From positions 1-10,143 of the forward strand of contig JAKABE010000089.1 in the NCBI GenBank assembly GCA_021801945.1: a stretch of 10,143 nt of DNA, read 5' to 3'. Below the pieces are notes generated by a model that saw only the letters and a program-made list of their open reading frames with translations, had not been told where the DNA came from and did no database searches. Source of the DNA: Acidobacteriota bacterium. Lineage in GTDB: Bacteria > Acidobacteriota > Terriglobia > Terriglobales > Acidobacteriaceae. A program made the translations under genes and the position numbers. Shown one piece after another: positions 1-7,117 of the stretch (position 1 is the stretch's first letter; the number at the start of each line of letters is the position of its first letter).

Positions 1-548
1 GGCTCAAAAATCTTGGAGCTGCCGGCATTACTTTCGATCTGGGGTGGATGGGATGCGTGGCGAAGCGGGGAAGGCCGATCCCAAACTCCGGCGCGACGGC
101 ACGGCCGATGGAGCCTCAATAGGCAGAGGCAGAAAATTGTAGAGCCGTCCGGCCGATTCATCCCCAAAGGACTGCGCCTCGAAGGATTCCCTGGCGATCC
201 AAAGGGTGCTTGCCCCTTGAACTGATGCCACGCTAAGGAAGCGAGCCCCAACAAGAGATGCTTTGACGGACCCGGATTTCCACCGCACGCCCCATACCTT
301 GCCGCGCAGCCCAGGCCAGCCGGTGTAGAATTTTCTGTAGTCCGGTGAAGGATTCCTCAAGACCGGGCAAGCAATCGCAATTGATCCGGTTGCTGAGGTT
401 TTATGGACGCCAGCTGGTTCGGCCCATCGTTCTTTTGCCCCAAGCCATCCCCTTTTCATCATCTAAGGAATTCCATTTTAATCGTTGCGTTTCCCTGCAG
501 GAGGCCCAAGCGGGACCGGAATGTCTCCGGCCGCATTGGTGATTTCTG
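1..548. other. Leader region without a supportable gene
   Basis: No gene in this stretch can be supported. Several open frames exist on both strands (for example minus 462-28 and plus 13-225), but their translations are rich in Arg, Ser, Pro and Trp, have no recognisable domain, and lack a convincing ribosome binding site. A frame open from the left edge to a TAG at 120-122 reads like a possible protein C-terminus (ending in RPMEPQ), but 39 residues are too few to judge. I recognised no tRNA, tmRNA, RNase P or 6S-like signature. The right part presumably carries the promoter and leader of the phosphate transporter gene, but I could not pick out a confident -35/-10 pair. Confidence 0.5.
538..542 (+). 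promoter_or_regulatory. Likely ribosome binding site of the phosphate transporter gene
   Basis: GGTGA lies six bases before the ATG at 549 and matches the 3' part of the full anti-SD complement (AGGAGGTGA). The TGA at 540-542 within this site is also an in-frame stop for the transporter frame, so translation cannot begin further upstream. Together these fix the start at 549. A stronger AGGAGG at 499-504 is 44 bases away, too far to serve this start directly. Confidence 0.45.
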
Positions 549-2168
549 ATGGCCGATCTCGCAACGGCTGTTGATGTTCTGCCCAAACGGCGATCTCTGC
601 TGGACCAAAAATTCAAACGGCCACCGGGCCGGCTGGGTATCGCCTTGCTTCTTCTGGCCGTGCTGAGCGGCCTTGGCTATATCGGAGTACATCTCGCCAA
701 GGATCTTGGGAACGTAAGCGCCGCCAGCGCCTGGCCCTACGTGCTGCTCACCATCGCGCTGCTGAGCGCGCTGTGTTTCGAGTTTGTCAACGGCTTCCAC
801 GACACGGCCAACGCCGTGGCCACGGTTATCTATACAAATTCTCTCGAGCCGACTCTCGCCGTGGTCTGGTCGGGGGTGTGCAACCTGGCGGGGGTTCTGG
901 TCTCCTCAGGGACGGTGGCCTTCGCAGTTGTTGCGCTGCTTCCGATCGAAGTGATTCTGAAGGTCAGTTCGGGCTCCGGCTTTGCCATGGTCTTCGCGCT
1001 GCTGATTGCAGCCATCCTGTGGAATCTGGGCACTTGGTGGTTCGGCTTGCCGGCTTCCAGCTCCCACACGCTGGTCGGCTCCATCATTGGCGTGGGGTTG
1101 GCGAGCCAGTTTTTGAACGTGCGCGCCGGCGGCTCCGGCCTCGACTGGGGACAGGTGATGAAGGTGCTGGAGGCGCTGCTGATCTCGCCCATTTTGGGTT
1201 ACGTGCTCGCCGGCCTGCTGATTCTCTTGTCCAAGCATCTCCTCAAATACCCGGCACTCTATGAAGCGCCCAAGGGCAAAGAGCCACCGCCGCTGACGAT
1301 TCGCGCACTGATGATCCTCGCCTGTACCGGCGTGAGCTTTTTCCATGGCTCGAACGATGGCCAAAAGGGCATGGGACTTATCATGCTCATACTGATTGGC
1401 ACCGTTCCCACGGCATACGCCTTGAACCACGCGCTTGGCCCCAAGGAAGTCCAGAGCTTTATCGCCGCCTCTGAGCGAGCCGGCCGGATTCTTGACCGCC
1501 ATGTGGCGTCCAGCGCAGCTCCGGATGCCGATCCGCGCGCGGAAGTCACCCGCTACGTCCAGACCAAACGCCTAGAGCCGGCGACGCTTCCGGCGCTGCG
1601 CGATCTGGTCCAGGACCTGAACCGCAGAGTTGCGGGTTACGCAAGCTTTCAGTCAGTTCCGGCCGCGGAACAGACCAGAGTGCGCAACGACATGTACCTG
1701 ACCGGCGCAGCCCTGCACATCATGGAGCAGGCTCACACTCCCCACTTCACCGCCAAGGAAAACGCAGCCCTGGCCAGCTATCGCGGGCTACTGGACAAGA
1801 GCACCAAGTTCATTCCCGATTGGGTCAAGGTGGCGGTGGCGCTGGCCCTCGGTCTGGGCACCATGGTCGGCTGGAAACGCATCGTGGTCACGGTGGGCGA
1901 GAAGATCGGTAAACAGGACTTGAACTATGCGCAGGGCGCCAGCGCACAGATGGTGACCATGGCCACGATCTTCGCCGCCGACAAACTCGGCCTGCCGGTG
2001 AGCACCACGCACATTCTCAGCTCGGGCGTAGCTGGAACCATGTCTGCCAACGGGAGCGGGCTGCATCTCTCGACGGTACGCAATATTGCGGCGGGATGGA
2101 TCTTCACGCTGCCTGCGGCGGCGCTGCTTTCGGGCCTGCTCTATTGCCTCTTCCGCTGCTTCGCATGA
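549..2168 (+). CDS. pitA: PitA-type low-affinity inorganic phosphate transporter
   Basis: Inner-membrane carrier of the PiT family. Known members move phosphate, often as a neutral metal-phosphate complex, in symport with protons (bacteria) or sodium. The 539 residues carry both halves of the family's internal duplication. The N-terminal half has FVNGFHDTANAVA (about 79-91) and PASSSHTLVGS (168-178). The C-terminal half has HGSNDGQKGMG (266-276), GWKRIVVTVGEKIG (441-454) and PVSTTHILSSGVAGTM (483-498). A hydrophilic loop (about 295-420) splits the two membrane halves, as in E. coli PitA (499 aa). The protein is some 40 residues longer than PitA, partly through an N-terminal stretch with an added hydrophobic segment at about 28-50. 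An in-frame TGA nine bases upstream fixes the start. No DUF47 phosphate regulator gene, a frequent PiT partner, is adjacent. The family call is secure; phosphate as the substrate is inferred from family. Confidence 0.96.
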   Translation: MADLATAVDVLPKRRSLLDQKFKRPPGRLGIALLLLAVLSGLGYIGVHLAKDLGNVSAASAWPYVLLTIALLSALCFEFVNGFHDTANAVATVIYTNSLEPTLAVVWSGVCNLAGVLVSSGTVAFAVVALLPIEVILKVSSGSGFAMVFALLIAAILWNLGTWWFGLPASSSHTLVGSIIGVGLASQFLNVRAGGSGLDWGQVMKVLEALLISPILGYVLAGLLILLSKHLLKYPALYEAPKGKEPPPLTIRALMILACTGVSFFHGSNDGQKGMGLIMLILIGTVPTAYALNHALGPKEVQSFIAASERAGRILDRHVASSAAPDADPRAEVTRYVQTKRLEPATLPALRDLVQDLNRRVAGYASFQSVPAAEQTRVRNDMYLTGAALHIMEQAHTPHFTAKENAALASYRGLLDKSTKFIPDWVKVAVALALGLGTMVGWKRIVVTVGEKIGKQDLNYAQGASAQMVTMATIFAADKLGLPVSTTHILSSGVAGTMSANGSGLHLSTVRNIAAGWIFTLPAAALLSGLLYCLFRCFA

Positions 2169-2243
2169 GGGGACTTTTCTTGAGCTTTTTCAGTCTGCTG
2201 CCTGCCGTCTGCAACCGCACTGCACGTCAAACCCGAATTACGC

Positions 2244-2266
2244 TATGATGAGGTTGACAGAGGAGG
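2244..2266 (+). promoter_or_regulatory. Putative -10 element and strong Shine-Dalgarno of the 87-aa gene
   Basis: TATGAT at 2244-2249 resembles a sigma-70 -10 box. Seventeen bases upstream, TGCACG (2221-2226) is only a weak -35 match. AGGAGG at 2261-2266 is a textbook ribosome binding site nine bases before the ATG at 2276. The -10 call is tentative: if it is right, the leader is very short and the small gene has its own promoter instead of relying on read-through from the transporter gene 107 bases upstream. The Shine-Dalgarno is clear. Confidence 0.45.
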
Positions 2267-2275
2267 CTTTACTCG

Positions 2276-2539
2276 ATGTCCCCCGAACGTGAACTCGGTT
2301 TCGAATCCGATTTCCCCGCCGATGAAATTCCTGGCGCCGAGGCGTCTGCCGAAGCAAAGCAAGGCATCAAGGTGTTACAGATCGTCGGTTGGTTTTCGGC
2401 GGGTTTGTTTCTGGCCACGTTGGGCGTCGTCCTCGGAGCCGAATTGCGGAGCCGCTACAAGTTCAAGCGGCGCACCCCCTACGATTTCTATTCGAACGCG
2501 GGCAAGCGGCCTGCCAGCGAGTTCGGCGTGGGAGTCTGA
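2276..2539 (+). CDS. Small single-pass membrane protein, function unknown
   Basis: An 87-residue protein that I do not recognise. The first ~27 residues are acidic (several Glu and Asp). One hydrophobic segment follows (about 32-54, from KVLQIVGWFS to VLGAEL), then a strongly basic stretch RSRYKFKRR (58-66) and a tail with TPYDFYSNAG (67-76). The positive-inside rule suggests that the N-terminus faces the periplasm and the C-terminus the cytoplasm. The coding claim rests on the excellent AGGAGG site nine bases before the ATG, the orderly acidic/membrane/basic layout and the absence of a better frame. An overlapping + frame starting at 2289 gives an Arg/Ser-rich translation and is a shadow. 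It follows the phosphate transporter by 107 bases in the same direction, but nothing links the two functionally. Confidence 0.8.
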   Translation: MSPERELGFESDFPADEIPGAEASAEAKQGIKVLQIVGWFSAGLFLATLGVVLGAELRSRYKFKRRTPYDFYSNAGKRPASEFGVGV

Positions 2540-2592
2540 GCCGGCCCTAGAACGAGTTAGATTCTGCTGCTGAAAATAATGCGCCTTCAAGT

Positions 2593-2614
2593 GGTCTTTC
2601 TTTTAAGAAAAGCC
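2593..2614. terminator. Candidate bidirectional terminator hairpin at a convergent junction
   Basis: An imperfect palindrome lies between the 87-aa gene (+) and hslU (-). Arms GGTCTTTC and GAAAAGCC pair with one G-T wobble and one C-A mismatch, around an AT-rich centre. Its position between two converging genes fits a shared terminator, but no T-run follows on either strand and the stem is weak, so the call is tentative. Nothing else of note is seen in 2540-2660. Confidence 0.25.
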
Positions 2615-2660
2615 CGCCTTGCACGATGCTGCCATCTCAATTAGTGAAGCGAGAACGCTA

Positions 2661-4163
<1,503 letters not shown>

Positions 4164-4190
4164 AGTTCGCTTGGTTTTACATTACTCCTG

Positions 4191-4232
4191 CGTCGTGTCA
4201 GGGCGCGAGTTCAGCCGGGCACGACACGAGCG
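4191..4232. repeat. Inverted repeat / potential hairpin between hslV and hslU
   Basis: TCGTGTC (4193-4199) and GACACGA (4223-4229) are perfect 7-bp arms around a 23-base loop. CG/CG pairs at 4191-4192 and 4231-4232 extend the stem past a single-base bulge. It occupies much of the 82-base spacer between the hslV stop and the hslU start. In the mRNA it could act as a partial terminator, a processing site or an RNA stabiliser. No T-run follows in the direction of transcription, so a plain intrinsic terminator is unlikely. Confidence 0.4.
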
Positions 4233-4245
4233 TTGCGCGCTTCTG

Positions 4246-4815
4246 CTAGCTCAACTCCTCAATGGTCACGCGGTCGTTGGTGTAGATGCAGATGTCGCCG
4301 GCGATCTTCATGGCTTTTTCGGCGATCTCGCGGGCACTCAAGTTGGTGTTCTCCATGAGGGCGCGCGCGGCGGCCGTGGCGTAGCTGCCGCCGGAGCCGA
4401 TGGCCGCGAGCGGCTCGTCGGGATCAATTACATCTCCTGACCCGGAGATGAGAAAGGTCTGCGCCTTGTCGGCGACCAGCAGCAGGGCCTCAAGGTTGCG
4501 CAGCATCTTGTCGGTGCGCCAGTCCTTGGCCAGTTCCACGGCGGCGCGATTGAGGTTGCCGGCGTGCTGTTCGAGCTTGGTCTCGAAGCGCGCGAAGAGG
4601 TTGAAGGCGTCGGCGGTGGACCCGGCGAAGCCAGCCAGGATCTTGTCCTCGTAAAGGCGGCGAATTTTTTTGGCTGAGTGCTTGAGCACGTGGTCGCCGA
4701 AGGTGACCTGGCCGTCGGCGGCCATTACGACCTGACCGTTGCGGCGCACGCAAATCACGGTGGTGGAACGGATCCGGATCGATTGCGCGGCGGCTTTGCG
4801 TTTTTCCGAAGCCAA
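4246..4815 (-). CDS. hslV: HslV (ClpQ), threonine peptidase subunit of the HslUV protease
   Basis: Proteasome-like N-terminal-threonine peptidase (family T1) that forms the double-ring chamber capped by HslU. I choose the TTG at 4815-4813 because GGAGG (complement of 4823-4827) lies seven bases upstream. A longer frame starting with TTG at 4866 has no such site. This gives 189 residues. The catalytic Thr is residue 18, in the segment [11 protein letters not shown], so 17 residues ([17 protein letters not shown]) must be removed to expose it. Counting from that Thr, Asp17 (AADGQ) and Lys33 (AKKIRRLY) align with the E. coli active-site residues, and the GSGG motif and the ending [16 protein letters not shown] are conserved. 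The mature form of 172 residues is near the E. coli length of about 175. It is the first gene of the pair with hslU. The family call is secure; the exact start and the processing are inferred. Confidence 0.96.
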   Translation of the reverse strand: MASEKRKAAAQSIRIRSTTVICVRRNGQVVMAADGQVTFGDHVLKHSAKKIRRLYEDKILAGFAGSTADAFNLFARFETKLEQHAGNLNRAAVELAKDWRTDKMLRNLEALLLVADKAQTFLISGSGDVIDPDEPLAAIGSGGSYATAAARALMENTNLSAREIAEKAMKIAGDICIYTNDRVTIEELS

Positions 4816-4822
4816 GGGAAAA

Positions 4823-4827
4823 CCTCC
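4823..4827 (-). promoter_or_regulatory. Shine-Dalgarno that sets the hslV start
   Basis: CCTCC on the + strand reads GGAGG in the hslV direction, seven bases before the TTG at 4815. This spacing is ideal and decides between that TTG and the longer alternative at 4866, which would place the GGAGG inside the coding region. Confidence 0.65.
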
Positions 4828-4876
4828 ACTGACGGGGCGGTCAACAGGAACGGAATCAGCGCCCAATGCAACCTAG

Positions 4877-4882
4877 AGTATA
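4877..4882 (-). promoter_or_regulatory. Putative -10 box of the hslVU promoter
   Basis: Read in the hslV direction this is TATACT, five of six matches to TATAAT, about 60 bases upstream of the chosen TTG start. No good -35 hexamer is seen 16-18 bases further upstream, and I see no heat-shock (sigma-32-like) promoter. Tentative. Confidence 0.3.
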
Positions 4883-5118
4883 GGCCATTTGCACGGATTC
4901 CTCTCTTGGGCGCGGCGGCAGGCGGGCAGCGGCCGGACGAGAGGAAGAAGCACCCTGCCCAACTGAAAGGAAAGGTCCACCCTCGCGGGCAGAGCGCGGT
5001 CGCGGGCCACCGCATCGCCGGGGCCGACGGGATCGAGGATGCGCATCGCTCCCGTTCTCGCATTTCCGGCCCAACATGGAAACAAATTTCAGGGCAGAGA
5101 AAGGCACACGGCGGACGC

Positions 5119-5145
5119 AGCGCTGCTGCAGGGAGCAGCTGCGCT
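5119..5145. repeat. GC-rich stem-loop upstream of the DUF3592-like gene
   Basis: GCTGCT (5122-5127) and AGCAGC (5134-5139) pair perfectly around a GCAGGG loop. An alternative fold pairs AGCGC plus TGCT (5119-5127) with AGCA plus GCGCT (5134-5137 and 5141-5145) across a three-base bulge. It abuts a TATGCT hexamer at 5145-5150, 40 bases before the start codon. It could be an operator, a leader structure, or chance in GC-rich DNA. Confidence 0.3.
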
Positions 5146-5185
5146 ATGCTCTATTTGGAACGCTTGGTGTGGAGTTCCGCCTGCA

Positions 5186-5662
5186 ATGACACTCCTGGGG
5201 AAAAGCGCGTGGGAAATCACCGCTGGGGCAGCTTCGATTGGCGTACTAGCAGCGGTTGCGGCGTATCTGGCGCTGCGAAAGCGCCCCACCGCCGAGGAGC
5301 AGGAGCGGGCACGACGCCAGTTCCTGGTGCAGTCGGGACGGCTGGTGGACGGGATGTTGCTGGACGTTTACGAGGTGGAAGCCGATGACGGGCGAAGCCT
5401 GACCATGCTCTTGCTTAACTACCGGATCGGCGGGGTGGACTACGAGTGTTCGCAGGACATAACCGATCTGCGCGAGGTTGTGGATACGGCGCAGGTGCGG
5501 GCGGGGTTTCCGTGCACAGTGCGGTACCAGCCGGGCAATCCCCAAAACAGCATTGTGATTGCGGAGGGATGGACCGGTTTGCGCGCCGGTCTGCCCCAAT
5601 TACCGACCTTCGAAGATCCCGATCCGCTGGACCTGAGCCATCTGCGGCCGGGGCAGGGCTGA
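5186..5662 (+). CDS. Membrane-anchored DUF3592-like protein
   Basis: A 158-residue protein with one N-terminal membrane segment (about 10-30, ITAGAASIGV to AAYLAL), a basic/charged linker (RKRPTAEEQERARRQ, 31-45) and a soluble beta-rich domain (about 50-130). The pattern GRLVDGMLLDV, then NYRIGGVDYECS, then GFPCTVRYQPGNPQNSIV resembles DUF3592-type domains, where a V.VRYDP.NP.-like strand closes the fold. Its function is unknown, and I name the family by pattern only. The frame is open back to an ATG at 5039, but I prefer the ATG at 5186. GGAG lies about 11 bases upstream, the membrane segment then sits at the N-terminus as expected, and the extra 49 residues would span a strong hairpin and look non-coding. 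A short tail rich in Pro and Asp (about 138-158) ends the protein. It is divergent from hslV and convergent with the Gly-zipper gene. Confidence 0.75.
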   Translation: MTLLGKSAWEITAGAASIGVLAAVAAYLALRKRPTAEEQERARRQFLVQSGRLVDGMLLDVYEVEADDGRSLTMLLLNYRIGGVDYECSQDITDLREVVDTAQVRAGFPCTVRYQPGNPQNSIVIAEGWTGLRAGLPQLPTFEDPDPLDLSHLRPGQG

Positions 5663-5678
5663 TTCGGGCGAAATCGAA

Positions 5679-5706
5679 CGGACCTCCTGTCAATCCGGAG
5701 GGGCCG
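5679..5706 (+). terminator. Candidate hairpin terminator after the DUF3592-like gene
   Basis: CCTCC (5683-5687) pairs with GGAGG (5697-5701) around a nine-base loop. CGG (5679-5681) and CCG (5704-5706) extend the stem past a small internal loop. It begins 17 bases after the stop codon at 5660-5662. No T-run follows, so it is at best a weak or factor-assisted terminator for either converging gene. Confidence 0.3.
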
Positions 5707-5802
5707 GTTCAAGCGGAGGTGTGGCAAGCCCGCGGCGCTCCCAGCCGCAAAGGCGAAACCTGAGAGCATCGCGGGCGGTACACTGGACAGAGCCTGCCAC
5801 TC

Positions 5803-6762
5803 TCAGGGATGCAGAATCATCGTTCTCTGCAGTTGGAAGGTGAGAGTGCTCTCGGCAGGCACCTTCACCTGCCTGCCCCGAGTGAGGAATTGAGTGAGCG
5901 CGCCCCCCGCGCCGCCCGCCAGGGCGCCGAAGCCAGCGCCCCTGCCGCCGCCAAAGACCGCTCCGAGCAGGGCGCCCAAACCGGCGCCACCCCCGGCATA
6001 CATCGCCGTGCGCTTGTTCATTCCAAAGCCGGCGGAGCCTTTCTCTGCGACCGACGAGGCATCAACGCGGTAGACCTTTCCGTTCAGTTGCACCGAGTCG
6101 AGGGCCAGTGCGTAATTGTGGCCCTTGCTGTTCGTCCCCTGGTTCAGATCGATCACCTTAAGCTCGGCCTTGGTGCCCGCGGGAATGCCCACCGCACCCG
6201 TGCTGTCCATCACGTTTTGCTCAACCTCGGCCGGATAGAGCTGACCGATGGTGTCGGTGGCCGTGTCGATCGCCGTATCGGTGAGCACGACCACCTGCGT
6301 TCCCGAGGGAACGATGACCGAAGGAATCAGGGGTGCGGCACCCGCGGCCATGGCGGAGGCACTGGCAGAAGGGGTGGAACCCGCGGGCGCGACCATCCCT
6401 CCCTGGCCTGCCGCCGTGCGCGGCGTAAACACAATCGAGGAAACATCACTCAAGGGAAACACGTAACCGACACCGTTGGCTCCGCGAAATGGGATATTGG
6501 TGGCGCTGGTCAGATGGCCGGTGTAGGACTGGCCGTTGCGTAGGGAGATGTGGTCGTTGAGATTGGAGAAGACGAGCGTTTGCACCTTACTGAGCGGGAA
6601 GGTGTACTGAACGCCATCGGTGCCCGTAAAGACCAGATTTCCGGTGGATGCGCCGGTGTAGGTGCCGGCGTAGCTTCTGCCATCATGGAGAATTACGAAA
6701 TCAGCATGCGCGGCGACCGAGCAAATAAGAGCAACGGTCAAAAGCAGAACAGCCCTTTTCAT
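5803..6762 (-). CDS. Secreted protein with two beta-rich repeats and a C-terminal glycine zipper
   Basis: A 319-residue exported protein of unknown function. MKRAVLLLTVALICSVAAHA is a clear signal peptide with an AHA cleavage site before Asp21. Two tandem copies of a ~42-residue unit follow: VILHDGRSYAGTYTG to KVQTLVF (23-65) and HISLRNGQSYTGHLTS to DVSSIVF (71-112), each ending in a FPLS.V..(L/I)VF strand. After a Pro/Ala/Ser-rich linker (115-147), residues 150-240 form a domain with VPSGTQVVVLTDTAIDTATD and GIPAGTKAELKV. This resembles the SGT.(I/V).V.L...IDT modules found in acidobacterial envelope proteins. A glycine-zipper segment (about 255-290) could insert into a membrane, and VPAESTLTFQLQ closes the protein. 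I choose the ATG at 6762 over a TTG six bases upstream because AAGGAG sits at a six-base spacing from the ATG. An envelope or outer-membrane location is inferred. Confidence 0.85.
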   Translation of the reverse strand: MKRAVLLLTVALICSVAAHADFVILHDGRSYAGTYTGASTGNLVFTGTDGVQYTFPLSKVQTLVFSNLNDHISLRNGQSYTGHLTSATNIPFRGANGVGYVFPLSDVSSIVFTPRTAAGQGGMVAPAGSTPSASASAMAAGAAPLIPSVIVPSGTQVVVLTDTAIDTATDTIGQLYPAEVEQNVMDSTGAVGIPAGTKAELKVIDLNQGTNSKGHNYALALDSVQLNGKVYRVDASSVAEKGSAGFGMNKRTAMYAGGGAGLGALLGAVFGGGRGAGFGALAGGAGGALTQFLTRGRQVKVPAESTLTFQLQRTMILHP

Positions 6763-7039
6763 CGACAACTCCTTGACCGGAGCCGCTTATCGAAGTGGGA
6801 CCAGAGAAACCGAACTCGCTGTCGTGGACCCAGACGGCCCGGGTAAAAACAGATTCTCACAGGAGATGGGAAGGGCGCAACGCGCGGCCAAGGGACCGAC
6901 GAATGCGGAATGGCGCGGGCCATACGAGGGGTCCGAATTACGAATTACAGACACATTTCATCATCGCGGAAACGCTTCAATTCGGTGCGAAGGAAACATA
7001 CGAATCTCCGAAAAAGCTCTCTGCCGACGTGAGCCGACT

Positions 7040-7075
7040 GCTCATTGCGCTTATGAACAGCCTGAGGCAATGAGC
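7040..7075. repeat. Perfect 9-bp inverted repeat downstream of the TonB receptor gene
   Basis: GCTCATTGC (7040-7048) and GCAATGAGC (7067-7075) are exact reverse complements separated by 18 bases. The element lies 42 bases beyond the receptor stop codon in the direction of transcription, so a 3'-end stem-loop (terminator or mRNA stabiliser) is the simplest reading. There is no T-run after it. A protein-binding operator for the downstream Gly-zipper gene is the alternative. Confidence 0.5.
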
Positions 7076-7080
7076 CACGC

Positions 7081-7112
7081 GTTCCCTAGTTCCCTAGTTT
7101 CCTCGTTCCCTG
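7081..7112. repeat. Four-copy degenerate 8-nt tandem repeat
   Basis: The units are GTTCCCTA, GTTCCCTA, GTTTCCTC and GTTCCCTG, head to tail. The array ends five bases before the stop codon of the receptor gene (7118-7120), on its 3' side. The first two units are identical and the others diverge by one to three bases. This is a simple-sequence tract of the kind that expands by slippage; no function can be read from it. Confidence 0.65.
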
Positions 7113-7117
7113 TTCTT

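Larger units (their letters stand above)
4816..5185. other. Divergent intergenic region between hslV and the DUF3592-like gene
   Basis: This 370-base stretch separates two divergently read genes and must hold both promoters. The hslV side has GGAGG and a TATACT-like box. The other side has a GC-rich hairpin (5119-5145) directly followed by TATGCT (5145-5150) and GGAG (5171-5174). The middle (about 4900-5080) is GC-rich and shows nothing I can name. Open frames crossing it are in-frame extensions or shadows without start signals. Confidence 0.5.
6763..7117. other. Intergenic region between the TonB receptor and Gly-zipper genes
   Basis: This 355-base stretch holds no credible gene; the + frames across it are shadows. 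It contains the AAGGAG ribosome binding site of the Gly-zipper gene (minus strand, around 6769-6774), a two-copy CGAATTA direct repeat (6934-6947), a perfect 9-bp inverted repeat (7040-7075) and an 8-nt tandem repeat (7081-7112). A promoter for the Gly-zipper gene must lie here or be replaced by read-through from the receptor gene, but I could not identify one with confidence. Confidence 0.55.

Noticed and set aside
3..122. Frame open from the left edge, possibly the C-terminus of an upstream gene
   Set aside because: Only 39 residues are visible, none recognisable; too short to support as a gene.
73..157. GGCCGAT occurring three times (73, 103, 151)
   Set aside because: The spacings (30 and 48 bases) and flanks share nothing further, and such heptamers are expected in GC-rich DNA.
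28..462. 144-residue open frame on the minus strand in the leader region
   Set aside because: The composition is rich in Arg, Ser and Pro, there is no domain or ribosome binding site, and the frame overlaps other equally unsupported frames on both strands.
906..1502. Long minus-strand frame opposite pitA
   Set aside because: Antisense shadow of a gene with clear PiT motifs; Gln/His/Arg-rich translation and no family features.
4246..4866. Longer hslV form starting with TTG at 4866
   Set aside because: No Shine-Dalgarno precedes it, and the strong GGAGG at 4827-4823 points to the TTG at 4815.
4678..5388. 236-residue + strand frame spanning hslV and the divergent region
   Set aside because: It overlaps conserved hslV on the other strand and runs through both promoters; low-complexity Gly/Arg/Ala translation.
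5039..5662. Longer form of the DUF3592-like gene starting at the ATG at 5039
   Set aside because: The added 49 residues have no family resemblance, cross a GC-rich hairpin and lack a properly spaced ribosome binding site; the membrane helix would be pushed from the N-terminus.
5760..5806. CTGAGAG/CTCTCAG inverted repeat overlapping the end of the Gly-zipper gene
   Set aside because: Seven-base arms with a 33-base loop and no T-run; too weak and too widely spaced to call a terminator.
5809..6543. 244-residue + strand frame opposite the Gly-zipper gene
   Set aside because: Antisense of a gene with a signal peptide, repeats and ribosome binding site; the Arg/Gly/His-rich translation lacks these.
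6870..6895. Minus-strand TGGC/TTGC pair resembling a sigma-54 promoter upstream of the Gly-zipper gene
   Set aside because: The two elements are six bases apart instead of the required seven, and the intervening consensus bases are missing.
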